Shown one piece after another: positions 17,349-25,494 of a DNA stretch of 37,168 nucleotides. The stretch is from the IMG/VR virus record IMGVR_UViG_3300032236_000464, positions 1-37,168 of that record; one strand, written 5' to 3'. The translations under genes were made by a program, and so were the position numbers. How positions within the stretch are numbered: position 1 is the stretch's first letter; the number at the start of each line of letters is the position of its first letter. Source of the DNA: a virus. The notes under the pieces were generated by a model. That model was not told the origin of the DNA and ran no database searches. It worked only from the letters and a program-made list of their open reading frames with translations.

Positions 17349-18952
17349 CACAGGCATTTAATTTATCTCAATTTGCAAATAATGTTAATTCTGCTGGGGT
17401 TGCACAAACCGCCGGGGGTGGAACTGGTGTAAATATTGCTACCACAGACCTTTCAGTAAATGGGCTTACTGTTGGTAAAGGCACAGGCAGTTCTGCTGGA
17501 ATGACTGTTTTAGGTTATCAAGCTGGTAGTGGAACAAATACTTCAGGCTATAACACTTTAATTGGTTATCAAGCTGGAAAAGCAATTACATCGGGTGCTG
17601 ATTGTGTAGCTGTAGGCTATCAAACTTTGCTATCAAATACAACAGGAGTTTCTGTTGTAGGGCTAGGCGATCAAGCACTTCAATCAAACACTTCAGGCAG
17701 TTTTAATACAGCCGTTGGACAAAGTGCTTTAGCCGCAAACACAACAGCATCAAACAATACCGCAGTTGGTTACCAAGCTGGTTTAAGCAACACTACTGGT
17801 TCAATAGATGCTTTTGGTAGATATGCTTTATCTTCAAATACTACAGGTGATTATAATGCTGCTTTTGGTTTAAATGCTTTAGCAAATAGCACAACAGGTG
17901 TTTCAAATATCGCTGTTGGTCGTGGAGCATTATCTGGAAATACTATTGGTAACTATAATGTTTCAGTTGGTCATACAGCTTTATTTAGCAACACTACAGC
18001 ATCTAGCAATACCGCAATAGGTCATCAAGCTGGTTACAGTAATACAACTTGCGGAAATAATACTTTTGTAGGCGCTTATGCTGGTTACAATTCAAATGCT
18101 TCAGGTAGTATTGGTAACTGCTGTCTTGGCTTCTTTACTGGTTATGCTTTAACTACAGGCTATGGAAATATTTTTGTTGGCGGTAACAATACTGTAGCCG
18201 CTGGTCAGTTAATGACAACAGGAACTTATAACACTATTCTTGGTGGTTTTACTGGTAATGCAAGTGGTTTAGATATCCGCACAGCAAGCAACTACATTGT
18301 GTTATCTGATGGTCAGGGTAATCCTAAATATTACACAAATGGAACAACTCATACTTTTAATACATCCGCAGGAACAGAAGGAACTGCAATATTTGCTCTT
18401 GGCGGCAACTGGGGTGGAATGTATTGGACAGGATATGGTGCTGATTCAGCCAATTCTGCAAATTCTGGATTGAAATTAGGAAAAGCAACTAATGGTAGGT
18501 CAATAAATGCTGGCGGCACTTTTAATGCTAATGGTGCGGACTATGCCGAATATATGGTAAAAGCTGGATCATTTACTATAAGTAAAGGCGATATTTGCGG
18601 TATTGATGCAAATGGTAAATTAACAAATGTATTTGTTGATGCTGTTTCTTTTGTAGTTAAATCTTCCGATCCTTCTTTTGTTGGTGGTGATAAATGGGGT
18701 GTTGGAATAGAAGATGCAGAACAATTAGAGGAAATTCGCCAAACAGTAGATAGAATTGCTTTTGCTGGGCAAGTTCCAGTAAATGTAACTGGCGCAATTG
18801 CTGGTCAATATATTATTCCTATAAATAATAATGGTGCGATAAAAGGGCAGGCTATAAGCAATCCAACTTTTGAGCAATATCAATTATCAGTAGGAAAAGT
18901 AATTTCTGTTGATTTAACAGGAAATCCAATAATTATTGTTAAGGTTGCTTAA
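17345..18952 (+). CDS. Tail fibre with YadA-like repeats and Peptidase_G2-like end
   Basis: The 535-residue protein has a short N-terminal anchor, then (about residues 55-300) repeats of about 17 residues around T-A-V-G-Y-Q-A-L-x-x-N-T-T-G-x-x-N, like the left-handed beta-roll heads of trimeric adhesins such as YadA. From about 396, G-A-D-Y-A-E-Y-M, then K-G-D-I-C-G-I-D and a V-V-K-S-S-D-P stretch resemble the Peptidase_G2 (intramolecular chaperone autoproteolytic) domain of some appendage proteins. It is likely a trimeric receptor-binding fibre. Its start overlaps the J-like stop. Confidence 0.8.
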   Translation: MTQAFNLSQFANNVNSAGVAQTAGGGTGVNIATTDLSVNGLTVGKGTGSSAGMTVLGYQAGSGTNTSGYNTLIGYQAGKAITSGADCVAVGYQTLLSNTTGVSVVGLGDQALQSNTSGSFNTAVGQSALAANTTASNNTAVGYQAGLSNTTGSIDAFGRYALSSNTTGDYNAAFGLNALANSTTGVSNIAVGRGALSGNTIGNYNVSVGHTALFSNTTASSNTAIGHQAGYSNTTCGNNTFVGAYAGYNSNASGSIGNCCLGFFTGYALTTGYGNIFVGGNNTVAAGQLMTTGTYNTILGGFTGNASGLDIRTASNYIVLSDGQGNPKYYTNGTTHTFNTSAGTEGTAIFALGGNWGGMYWTGYGADSANSANSGLKLGKATNGRSINAGGTFNANGADYAEYMVKAGSFTISKGDICGIDANGKLTNVFVDAVSFVVKSSDPSFVGGDKWGVGIEDAEQLEEIRQTVDRIAFAGQVPVNVTGAIAGQYIIPINNNGAIKGQAISNPTFEQYQLSVGKVISVDLTGNPIIIVKVA

Positions 18953-18953
18953 T

Positions 18954-19166
18954 ATGGAACTAACTCAAAAAGAAATTGCTCAACACTATAAAGCCGCAAT
19001 GGATTCTGTAAATCTTATCAATGCTGGCAAAACAGATGATAAAATGACAGATCAAGAATGGGCAGATTGCTTAGATAGAAATAAAAAGCATTTAGAAATC
19101 ATGCTTGCAAAAGATTTTTGGACTACAGAAGATTTACAACCACTAAAGGATGCAATAGCAAAATGA
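18954..19166 (+). CDS. Small hypothetical protein of the fibre region
   Basis: A 70-residue helical protein, rich in charged residues, with Q-E-W-A-D-C-L-D-R-N-K-K-H-L-E near the middle. The frame is open further upstream, but the ATG at 18954, one base after the fibre stop, is the best start. It may be a chaperone for the neighbouring fibres; this is inferred only from size and position, as in other phages where short genes follow fibre genes. Confidence 0.6.
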   Translation: MELTQKEIAQHYKAAMDSVNLINAGKTDDKMTDQEWADCLDRNKKHLEIMLAKDFWTTEDLQPLKDAIAK

Positions 19167-19306
19167 TAAAATTAGAACTAACACAAGATGAAGTAAATGG
19201 AATTTTGATGGTTTTGGGCGATATGCCTACAAAATCAGGCGCATGGATTCTTTTGCAAAAGATTAAAGAACAAGCTGATCCGCAAGTAGAACCGCCTAAA
19301 GAATAA
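19163..19306 (+). CDS. Small hypothetical protein (47 aa)
   Basis: The ATG overlaps the preceding stop (AATGA), and the 47-residue product begins M-I-K-L-E-L-T-Q-D-E-V-N-x-I-L. This opening, with leucine/isoleucine spacing and a later W-I-L-L-Q-K-I helix, resembles small phage proteins with an E-L-T-x-x-E-x-x-x-I-L start that fold as helical hairpins. No function is assigned. Its sister gene just upstream also begins M-E-L-T-Q. Confidence 0.6.
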   Translation: MIKLELTQDEVNGILMVLGDMPTKSGAWILLQKIKEQADPQVEPPKE

Positions 19307-19318
19307 GACATGATTATG

Positions 19319-19340
19319 AACCCTGTGAGGGCATAGGGTC
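19319..19340 (+). promoter_or_regulatory. Short inverted repeat before the 162-aa gene
   Basis: In the 57-base gap between two genes, ACCCT and AGGGT can pair around a ten-base loop, and an alternative CCCT-GTG-AGGG hairpin overlaps it. There is no U-tract, so it is not a classical terminator. It could be an mRNA processing or translational element, but support is weak. Confidence 0.25.
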
Positions 19341-19363
19341 ATTTACCTAGAATTGGATTAATC

Positions 19364-19852
19364 ATGGCAATGTTTAGCAAGAATACAATCACTCAGGTGA
19401 GTGGTTTTGACAATCCCTGTATCGCCGGAGAATTGGTTTGGGAACAGCAAACTTATTGGAATTTAGATATTACTGCATCCGATGGGATAACTCCATTGGA
19501 TTTATCAACTGCAACTATTGATGCTGAAATCATCCGCAGAACAGTAACTAATCTTCAAGATTCTAGATATGGATTGTCTTTTGATATTGGCAATTACAGC
19601 CCTACTCCAAGCCCAATCAGCTTAACAATTACCAATGAAGATCCTACTCATGGCAAGTTTACCCTTGTTATCAATGATTCAACTTGGGGCTTAATCAATG
19701 ATGATCCAGAATTAGATATTGGCGCAAAAAATTGTGTAGCCTTTTCTGGTCGAATTAAAATCAGTTTTCCTACAGATGGCACAAATCCAGCAAATGACTA
19801 CATCATTTTCTTACTATTCTTAGTTCGATCTGATGGCATTGTGGTGGAGTAA
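19364..19852 (+). CDS. Fibre-associated beta protein, BppU-N-like
   Basis: The 162-residue protein has W-N-L-D-I-T-A-S-D-G-I-T-P-L-D-L-S-T near residues 30-47. This pattern, a beta strand, a loop with D-G, then P-L-D-L, is typical of BppU N-terminal-like immunoglobulin domains that link fibres to the tail. Another beta strand near K-F-T-L-V-I-N-D fits the same fold. It lies between the adhesin-like fibre and the collagen-like fibre, so an adaptor role is plausible (inferred). The next gene starts 3 bases after its stop. Confidence 0.6.
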   Translation: MAMFSKNTITQVSGFDNPCIAGELVWEQQTYWNLDITASDGITPLDLSTATIDAEIIRRTVTNLQDSRYGLSFDIGNYSPTPSPISLTITNEDPTHGKFTLVINDSTWGLINDDPELDIGAKNCVAFSGRIKISFPTDGTNPANDYIIFLLFLVRSDGIVVE

Positions 19853-19854
19853 TC

Positions 19855-22503
19855 ATGGGAATAAAAGTTAATGTAACCGATGAAAATAATGTATCGGTAG
19901 CAGTAGTCCCTGTTGCGCGGCAAGTGGTAAAAGTCGCAACACCACCTAATCAAACAATTAGCATTAATCGCGGCTTGTATGGTCCACAAGGGACTTCAGG
20001 CTATTCTGGTTATTCTGGACAATCAGGGTTTTCCGGGTATTCTGGATCATCTGGCTATATTGGGCGCGATGGCGCTTCAGGATATTCTGGATACTCTGGA
20101 TATAGTGGTTCTGGCATATCAGGCTATTCTGGTTACTCTGGAAGTGGCACAAGCGGATATAGCGGTTATAGCGGCTTCTCTGGACAGTCTGGGGCATCTA
20201 CATCAGGATATAGTGGATACAGCGGTATAAGCGGTTTTAGTGGCTTTAGCGGTCAAGATGGCGCATCTGGAATTTCTGGATTCTCTGGCTACAGCGGTAG
20301 TGGTGTAAGCGGCTATTCTGGTTATTCAGGCATCAGCGGCTTTTCTGGCATTTCAGGATACAGCGGCGCAATCGGTCAATCTGGCACAAGTGGCTATAGT
20401 GGATTTTCTGGCGCTGTAGGGCAATCTGGATTAAGTGGATTCTCTGGTATTTCTGGTTACTCTGGCGCATCTGGCATTTCTGGTTTTAGTGGCATATCAG
20501 GTTATTCAGGCGCAGTAGGTCAATCAGGTATTTCTGGATATTCTGGCTTTAGCGGCGAAAGCGGCGCATCTGGCATATCTGGTTACAGCGGATTTTCTGG
20601 ATATAGCGGTCAGCAAGGCGCAAATATTAATATCAAAGGTTCTGTAGCAACCCCAGCAGATTTGCCATTAATAGGTAATTTACCTAATGATGCTTATATT
20701 GTGGAATCCAATGGTGATTTATATATTTGGAATGGCACAAATTGGTTTGATGCAGGACATATTGTTGGACCTACTGGCGCATCTGGTATTAGCGGTTTCT
20801 CAGGTTACAGCGGCGATAGCGGCATTTCTGGTTATTCTGGATTCTCTGGAATTTCAGGCTATAGTGGCGCAGTCGGTCAATCTGGCATTAGCGGGTATTC
20901 AGGATTTAGTGGCGCTGTAGGCGAAAGCGGAATTTCTGGATACTCAGGATTTAGTGGATATTCTGGTGAAGTAGGCGCAAGTGGATTTAGTGGCATCAGC
21001 GGTTATAGCGGTGCTGTAGGTCAATCTGGAATATCAGGTTATTCTGGATTCTCAGGATTGGATGGACAAAGTGGCTTCTCAGGTTACAGCGGTATTTCTG
21101 GCTTTAGCGGTTGGAGTGGTATATCTGGTTATTCTGGTTCTGGTGTTTCGGGCTACTCAGGATATTCAGGGAACAGCGGCATATCTGGTTTTAGTGGCTA
21201 TTCTGGCATTTCTGGTTATAGTGGTTTTTCAGGCTATTCTGGTAGCGGAACTTCTGGCTATTCAGGTTATTCTGGAATTAGTGGCTATAGCGGAATTAGC
21301 GGATTTAGCGGATATTCTGGCAAATCAGGGCTTGGTGGTGCAGTTGGTGCATGGGGCGCTTTTTGGGATACCACAACTCAAACAACAACTGCAAATACTC
21401 CAACAGTAATTACTTTAAATTCTTCTGATACAAATAACAATGGAGTGTCTGTTGTTAGTAGATCACAGATAACTTTTGCTAATGCTGGAACTTATAGCTT
21501 AACTTTTTCTTTGCAATTTACAAACCACAGCACAGCTTTAGGTAATACACAAGTTTGGTTAAGAAAAAATGGGACAGATATTCCTAGTAGTAATTCTCAT
21601 TATGATGTCCCAGACAAACAAGGTAGTGCATTTTCATCTGAAATATTGACTGTAAATTTTGCATTTAATGTCAATGCAAATGATTATGTAGAACTATATT
21701 GGCAAACAACTAATACTTCTGTTTATTTAGAAACTTTAGCGGCTGGTGCGAGTTATCCTGAAACACCATCAGTAATCTTTACTGCAACTCAAGTGATGTT
21801 TACTCAATCTGGATATAGCGGAACAAGTGGCTATTCTGGATATAGCGGCATTAGCGGCTTCTCAGGCATCAGCGGATATAGCGGATCTGGTGTATCTGGA
21901 TATTCTGGCTATAGCGGATCTGGTGTAAGTGGATATAGTGGATACTCTGGTGCGGTTGGAACTTCAGGATATTCTGGATATAGTGGCGCAGTAGGCGCAT
22001 CTGGAATATCAGGATATAGCGGCTATTCTGGAATAAATGGCGCATCTGGCTATTCTGGATATTCAGGCGCGGTTGGCGCTACTGGCGCATCCGGCACAAG
22101 CGGATATAGCGGTTATAGCGGTGCGGTTGGTGCAACAGGCACAAGTGGATATTCTGGTTATTCAGGCTATTCTGGGTCTGGCATTTCTGGATACTCAGGT
22201 TATTCTGGATCAGGTGTATCTGGTTATAGCGGTTACTCTGGCGCTGTTGGAACTTCTGGCTATAGTGGTTATAGTGGATATAGTGGCTCTGCTATTGGCA
22301 TGGTTTATGATTCATTTACTGCAACTGCCAGCCAAACTACTTTCACTTCATCTGCATCTTATACAGCAAATAAAATTGAAGTATTTGCAAATGGAGTTAA
22401 GATGGTAAATGGCACAGATGTTACTGTTTCAGGTGGAACTTCTGTAGTATTTGCTACTGGACTTGCTGTTAGCACAAAGGTAGATTTAGTATATCCGCAT
22501 TAA
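19855..22503 (+). CDS. Collagen-like tail fibre rich in Gly-Tyr-Ser triplets
   Basis: The 882-residue protein has a short beta-rich N-terminal anchor (1-42), then three long G-x-S repeat blocks (about 43-252, 305-490, 652-812; about 180 triplets), mostly G-Y-S, G-F-S and G-I-S with short G-A-V-G and G-x-G-x-S interruptions. A compact module with Y-I-V-E-S-N-G-D-L-Y-I-W-N-G-T lies at 252-305. A C1q/TNF-like jelly-roll (W-G-A-F-W-D-T-T-T-Q start) lies at about 495-651, and a terminal F-x-x-T-A-S-Q-T-T-F-T module at 813-882. Proline is almost absent from the triplets. It is likely a flexible trimeric fibre. Confidence 0.85.
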   Translation: MGIKVNVTDENNVSVAVVPVARQVVKVATPPNQTISINRGLYGPQGTSGYSGYSGQSGFSGYSGSSGYIGRDGASGYSGYSGYSGSGISGYSGYSGSGTSGYSGYSGFSGQSGASTSGYSGYSGISGFSGFSGQDGASGISGFSGYSGSGVSGYSGYSGISGFSGISGYSGAIGQSGTSGYSGFSGAVGQSGLSGFSGISGYSGASGISGFSGISGYSGAVGQSGISGYSGFSGESGASGISGYSGFSGYSGQQGANINIKGSVATPADLPLIGNLPNDAYIVESNGDLYIWNGTNWFDAGHIVGPTGASGISGFSGYSGDSGISGYSGFSGISGYSGAVGQSGISGYSGFSGAVGESGISGYSGFSGYSGEVGASGFSGISGYSGAVGQSGISGYSGFSGLDGQSGFSGYSGISGFSGWSGISGYSGSGVSGYSGYSGNSGISGFSGYSGISGYSGFSGYSGSGTSGYSGYSGISGYSGISGFSGYSGKSGLGGAVGAWGAFWDTTTQTTTANTPTVITLNSSDTNNNGVSVVSRSQITFANAGTYSLTFSLQFTNHSTALGNTQVWLRKNGTDIPSSNSHYDVPDKQGSAFSSEILTVNFAFNVNANDYVELYWQTTNTSVYLETLAAGASYPETPSVIFTATQVMFTQSGYSGTSGYSGYSGISGFSGISGYSGSGVSGYSGYSGSGVSGYSGYSGAVGTSGYSGYSGAVGASGISGYSGYSGINGASGYSGYSGAVGATGASGTSGYSGYSGAVGATGTSGYSGYSGYSGSGISGYSGYSGSGVSGYSGYSGAVGTSGYSGYSGYSGSAIGMVYDSFTATASQTTFTSSASYTANKIEVFANGVKMVNGTDVTVSGGTSVVFATGLAVSTKVDLVYPH
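19984..20613 (+). repeat. Nine-base-period coding repeats, collagen block 1
   Basis: The DNA encodes near-continuous Gly-x-Ser triplets in which the codon usage is varied (GGA/GGC/GGT and TCT/TCA/AGC/AGT alternate), so the protein repeat is better kept than the DNA repeat. This suggests selection for the peptide and against recombination between long identical stretches. Similar blocks lie at about 20770-21325 and 21810-22290. Confidence 0.75.
20770..21325 (+). repeat. Coding repeats, collagen block 2
   Basis: This second Gly-x-Ser block follows the W-N-G-T module and ends in K-S-G-L-G-G-A before the C1q-like domain. It has the same G-A-V-G-Q-S-G interruptions as block 1, so it may derive from block duplication. 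Confidence 0.7.
21810..22290 (+). repeat. Coding repeats, collagen block 3
   Basis: This third block follows the C1q-like domain and differs by many G-A-V-G and G-A-T-G inserts. It leads into the terminal beta module. Confidence 0.7.
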
Positions 22504-22525
22504 TATAAGGACAATATAAGACAAG

Positions 22526-23191
22526 ATGGCAACACTATATGGATTAGATGTAGCTACACAATGGGAACAGATTTTAGAACTTCATGTCCTAAATCTAGCA
22601 AAGGAATATCACCCTGATTGGTATCGGTGGCGGCTAACCAATAACTATGAAAGGGCGGTATTCCTAAAAGGCGATCCAGTATTGCCTAGAGAAACCACTA
22701 GATATCTTTGGGCAAACCAAAATCTATATGGCAATTCCATTTTAGAAATCGGTTGCTCAACTGGCTATGGATGCCAATTCTTCCCGGCAGATATGAAATA
22801 TTATGGTGTTGATTATGACTCCATCATCATTTCTGTTGCGAAAGAGCAACAATGGGGCGACAACAAATTCTTTTTCCAAGCCGATATTAATCAGATGCAA
22901 ATGGAAAAGCATGATACTGTGATTGCTTTTGAAGTCATTGAACACTTAGATAATGGATTAAGTGTTGTAAAAAAGCTACAAAATGCTTGTAAGCGCTTAT
23001 TAATTACTGTGCCACACAATGAGCCAAAAGGCTTTTGGGGTGAGCATCACAAATTGCATGGGCTAACCGAAGCAGATTTTCCCGGATTTACTTTTGCTTA
23101 TATCAATGAAGCTGGTCATGTATCCGATCAATTACAGCCAGTATCCGAAACCAATCGATGCAACTTAATGCTGTGTAGATATGATGCATAA
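22526..23191 (+). CDS. Class I SAM-dependent methyltransferase
   Basis: The 221-residue protein has the class I methyltransferase core: motif I I-L-E-I-G-C-S-T-G-Y-G at about 72-82, an acidic end of strand 2 (Y-G-V-D-Y-D, near 95), and the motif IV-like V-I-A-F-E-V-I-E-H-L (near 132-141), as in UbiG/Methyltransf_23-type enzymes. The N-terminus holds an H-P-D-W-Y-R-W-R segment. The substrate is unknown; position between the collagen-like fibre and glycosyltransferase genes suggests a sugar or protein of the fibre or of the host surface. It overlaps the next gene by 11 bases. Confidence 0.8.
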   Translation: MATLYGLDVATQWEQILELHVLNLAKEYHPDWYRWRLTNNYERAVFLKGDPVLPRETTRYLWANQNLYGNSILEIGCSTGYGCQFFPADMKYYGVDYDSIIISVAKEQQWGDNKFFFQADINQMQMEKHDTVIAFEVIEHLDNGLSVVKKLQNACKRLLITVPHNEPKGFWGEHHKLHGLTEADFPGFTFAYINEAGHVSDQLQPVSETNRCNLMLCRYDA

Positions 23192-24158
23192 AGTTCTATG
23201 CTCTGTAGCGACTAGAGGGCGCTATTTTACAACCCTGCCGCTGGTTTTAAATGCCATCATGAATCAAACTACTTTGCCAGATAAGCTGGTGATATTTGAT
23301 GATAATGATGAACCCCAAGATATGCGGACCAATCCGATGTATCAGCACTTTTTCCAGATCCTTGACTACAAAAAGATTGCTTGGGAATGGGTATTTGCCG
23401 ATAAAAAAGGACAGCATCATATCCATCAAAAAGCCAATGAAATGGGCTATGAATGGGTTTGGCGAGTAGATGATGATGCCATCCCAGAATCCAATGTCCT
23501 TGGCGCTTTGCTGGGATATAGTCATGCTATATATGAAGTAGGCGCTGTAGGCGGTTCAATCCTTACTATGCCGCATATTTTTGATACTTCTGCATCTACA
23601 GGCAAAATTGCCGATATTGATTCAGAACCCAATATTCAATGGGGAATCCTTAAAAGATCAAAAGAGGTTGAGCATTTGCATTGTTCTTTTTTATATCGCG
23701 CTGGAGTGCATGATTACAATCTAGGGCTATCCAGAGTGGCGCATAGGGAAGAAACTTTATTTACCTATGGACTGCATCAAAAAGGATACAAAGTTATAGC
23801 CATTCCCCATGCTATTACTTGGCATCTTAAAAACCCAGAAGGGGGTATCCGAAGTGAAGTCAAACAAGAAATGTTCGCCCATGATGAAGCTATCTTTAGA
23901 AATACTATTGGATTTTCTGATTCAACCATTATTGTTCTTAATGCTGGCGCTGGCGACCATATTGTTTTCAGCCATATTCTTCCTGAGATTCCTAATCCTG
24001 TCATTTTTACTTGTTATCCTGAGATTGTTCCCGGCAGATCAATAGCAGAAGCACAAGCATTGTTTGGCGACTTAGACCAATGGAATATCTATAAAAAGAT
24101 GTGCCAATGGAACTGGAAAGGAAGCCTTGAGGATGCCTATAGAAAGCTGTATTTATGA
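23181..24158 (+). CDS. Glycosyltransferase: GT2 domain fused to a GT9-like N-part
   Basis: The 325-residue protein has an N-terminal GT-A fold: V-L-C-S-V-A-T-R-G-R at the start, L-V-I-F-D-D-N-D-E near 40, and the metal-binding D-D-D in W-R-V-D-D-D-A near 95-101. After about residue 245 a second segment begins, V-L-N-A-G-A-G-D-H-I-V-F-S-H-I-L-P-E, as in heptosyltransferase-type (GT9) N-terminal domains, and ends with W-K-G-S-L-E-D-A-Y-R-K-L-Y. The remaining GT9-like half is the next gene, which overlaps by four bases. So one GT9-like enzyme seems split across two genes, its front part fused to a GT2. Confidence 0.78.
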   Translation: MMHKVLCSVATRGRYFTTLPLVLNAIMNQTTLPDKLVIFDDNDEPQDMRTNPMYQHFFQILDYKKIAWEWVFADKKGQHHIHQKANEMGYEWVWRVDDDAIPESNVLGALLGYSHAIYEVGAVGGSILTMPHIFDTSASTGKIADIDSEPNIQWGILKRSKEVEHLHCSFLYRAGVHDYNLGLSRVAHREETLFTYGLHQKGYKVIAIPHAITWHLKNPEGGIRSEVKQEMFAHDEAIFRNTIGFSDSTIIVLNAGAGDHIVFSHILPEIPNPVIFTCYPEIVPGRSIAEAQALFGDLDQWNIYKKMCQWNWKGSLEDAYRKLYL

Positions 24159-24583
24159 TTATTATTGCGCCATTTGCCAAACCATTAATTAATGGCAAAA
24201 CAAATCCAAAGAATTATTCATATTGGAAAGAATTAATAGCGCTGATTAATGAGCCTATTATTCAAGTTGGTGTAGAAGGCGAAAAACAATTGATAGAAGA
24301 TTTTAGAAAGAATCTGCCATTATCTGAACTTAGAGAGTTAATAGCCCAATGTCGAACTTGGATTGGTGTAGATAGTTTCTTTCAGCATCTTGCATGGGAC
24401 TGTGAAAAGCCCGGCATTGTGCTGTGGTCGGTATCTGATCCCATGATCTATGGGCATCCGCAGAACCATAACTTATTGAAATCTGAAAAGTATTTAGCAC
24501 CAAATCAATTTTTATGGTGGGATTTTACTGAATATAACCCTGATGCCTTTGTAAAACCTGAAGAAGTGGTAAAATTCCTGTAA
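24155..24583 (+). CDS. GT9-like glycosyltransferase, C-terminal half
   Basis: The 142-residue protein starts with I-I-I-A-P-F-A-K-P-L and carries I-G-V-D-S-F-F-Q-H-L-A-W near 92-103 and V-L-W-S-V-S-D-P-M-I-Y-G-H-P near 110-123, matching the nucleotide-sugar binding half of heptosyltransferase-like GT-B enzymes. At 142 residues it is only half an enzyme; the other half is the end of the preceding gene. Similar split pairs occur in phage glycosylation cassettes (recollection, not checked). It closes the modification cassette before the lysis genes. Confidence 0.76.
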   Translation: MIIIAPFAKPLINGKTNPKNYSYWKELIALINEPIIQVGVEGEKQLIEDFRKNLPLSELRELIAQCRTWIGVDSFFQHLAWDCEKPGIVLWSVSDPMIYGHPQNHNLLKSEKYLAPNQFLWWDFTEYNPDAFVKPEEVVKFL

Positions 24584-24630
24584 ATATCTACAGTATAAGA
24601 CTTATTAACCTTTTTTATTATGAGTTTTGT

Positions 24631-24792
24631 ATGACCGATATTAATGAAACAGAAGCCAGATTAAATTCTCATGAAGCCATTTGCGCTTTAAGATATGAAT
24701 CCATAAATGCTCGCTTAAAAAGGCTTGAGCAAATTCTAATAGGTGTTGCTGGGTTTGTTATTGTTACCCTAATTACCATCAAATTCCACTAA
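24631..24792 (+). CDS. XhlA-like membrane peptide (53 aa)
   Basis: This short protein has an N-terminal amphipathic heptad part with E-A-R-L-N-S-H-E and R-L-K-R-L-E-Q, followed by one C-terminal transmembrane segment (about residues 33-52). This layout fits XhlA/hemolysin-like lysis-associated proteins, often located next to holins. It is too short for an ORF cut-off of 60 codons, but position and composition support it. The 47-base gap before it includes TATAAG and a T-rich run that might hold a weak promoter or terminator. Confidence 0.68.
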   Translation: MTDINETEARLNSHEAICALRYESINARLKRLEQILIGVAGFVIVTLITIKFH

Positions 24793-24808
24793 AGGTAATC
24801 AAAATGCT

Positions 24809-25261
24809 ATGTCAAACAATTTTGGTATATCCGAAGGGATTAAGGGGTTAAGTGGTGCGCTAAATGAAACTAGGGAAGCAAGCAAAGATTTATCTAAAAG
24901 CATTGAAAATATCCAAAAAGATGGAACAGATTTAGCCCAGAAAAGGGCGCAAGAAAAGATTAGAGCAAGGCGAGAAGCAGAATTAAAAAAAGAAAGGGCG
25001 CTAATAAAAGCCCTAGAAGAATGGAAGCATAAGAAGCAAATAAGTGATGAAGAAGCAAAGCTAAAAATAGATTTTGTTAAAAAATATGGCGCTAAAGAAT
25101 GGGAAGCAGTTTTGAAAATTAAACTAGACATTGAGAATCTTCAAAGAAAAGACAATGAAGAATTCCAGCATGATTTAAAAGCTGTTCGCCGGGTTCAGTT
25201 TTATTGTTTTGCATTAGCGGCTGTTATTGCATGGTATTTAACTTGGGGATACAAAATATGA
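24809..25261 (+). CDS. Coiled-coil membrane protein of the lysis cassette
   Basis: The 150-residue protein has a highly charged Lys/Glu/Arg-rich coiled coil (about 20-128) and a single C-terminal transmembrane helix (about 131-147, with F-A-L-A-A-V-I-A-W-Y-L). No family is recognised. It might be a tail-anchored scaffold or a lysis regulator. Its TGA overlaps the ATG of the holin candidate. Confidence 0.7.
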   Translation: MSNNFGISEGIKGLSGALNETREASKDLSKSIENIQKDGTDLAQKRAQEKIRARREAELKKERALIKALEEWKHKKQISDEEAKLKIDFVKKYGAKEWEAVLKIKLDIENLQRKDNEEFQHDLKAVRRVQFYCFALAAVIAWYLTWGYKI

Positions 25262-25494
25262 ACAATATTTTAAAAACAATGCTTACTGGCAAAGATAATC
25301 ATACTCATGACATAGCCAAATGGACTTGGCTTGGTGGCTTTTTTGCTGTGTTGGTAACAGCTTTATATGAGATTTACAAAGAGCATCCTATGTCTTTGAT
25401 GGAACTAGCAACTGCATTAGGCATTGTTTCTGGCGCTGGATCTGCTTCTGTTGCCGGGAAACAAATTGCTGGTGCTGAACCAGAGGAAAAATAA
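25258..25494 (+). CDS. Holin candidate
   Basis: The 78-residue protein has a charged N-terminus, a first transmembrane segment near residues 22-39 (W-L-G-G-F-F-A-V-L-V-T), and a second hydrophobic Gly/Ala/Ser-rich segment at about 48-64. It then ends with a charged tail. That arrangement fits a two-helix holin. The frame is open further upstream, but the ATG overlapping the previous stop is favoured. It lies directly before the Rz-like gene and endolysin, where holins are expected. Confidence 0.7.
   Translation: MNNILKTMLTGKDNHTHDIAKWTWLGGFFAVLVTALYEIYKEHPMSLMELATALGIVSGAGSASVAGKQIAGAEPEEK

Noticed and set aside
19984-22290. Possible CRISPR-like or tandem repeat array
   Set aside because: The period is nine bases and in frame, and it encodes Gly-x-Ser triplets; there are no spacers.
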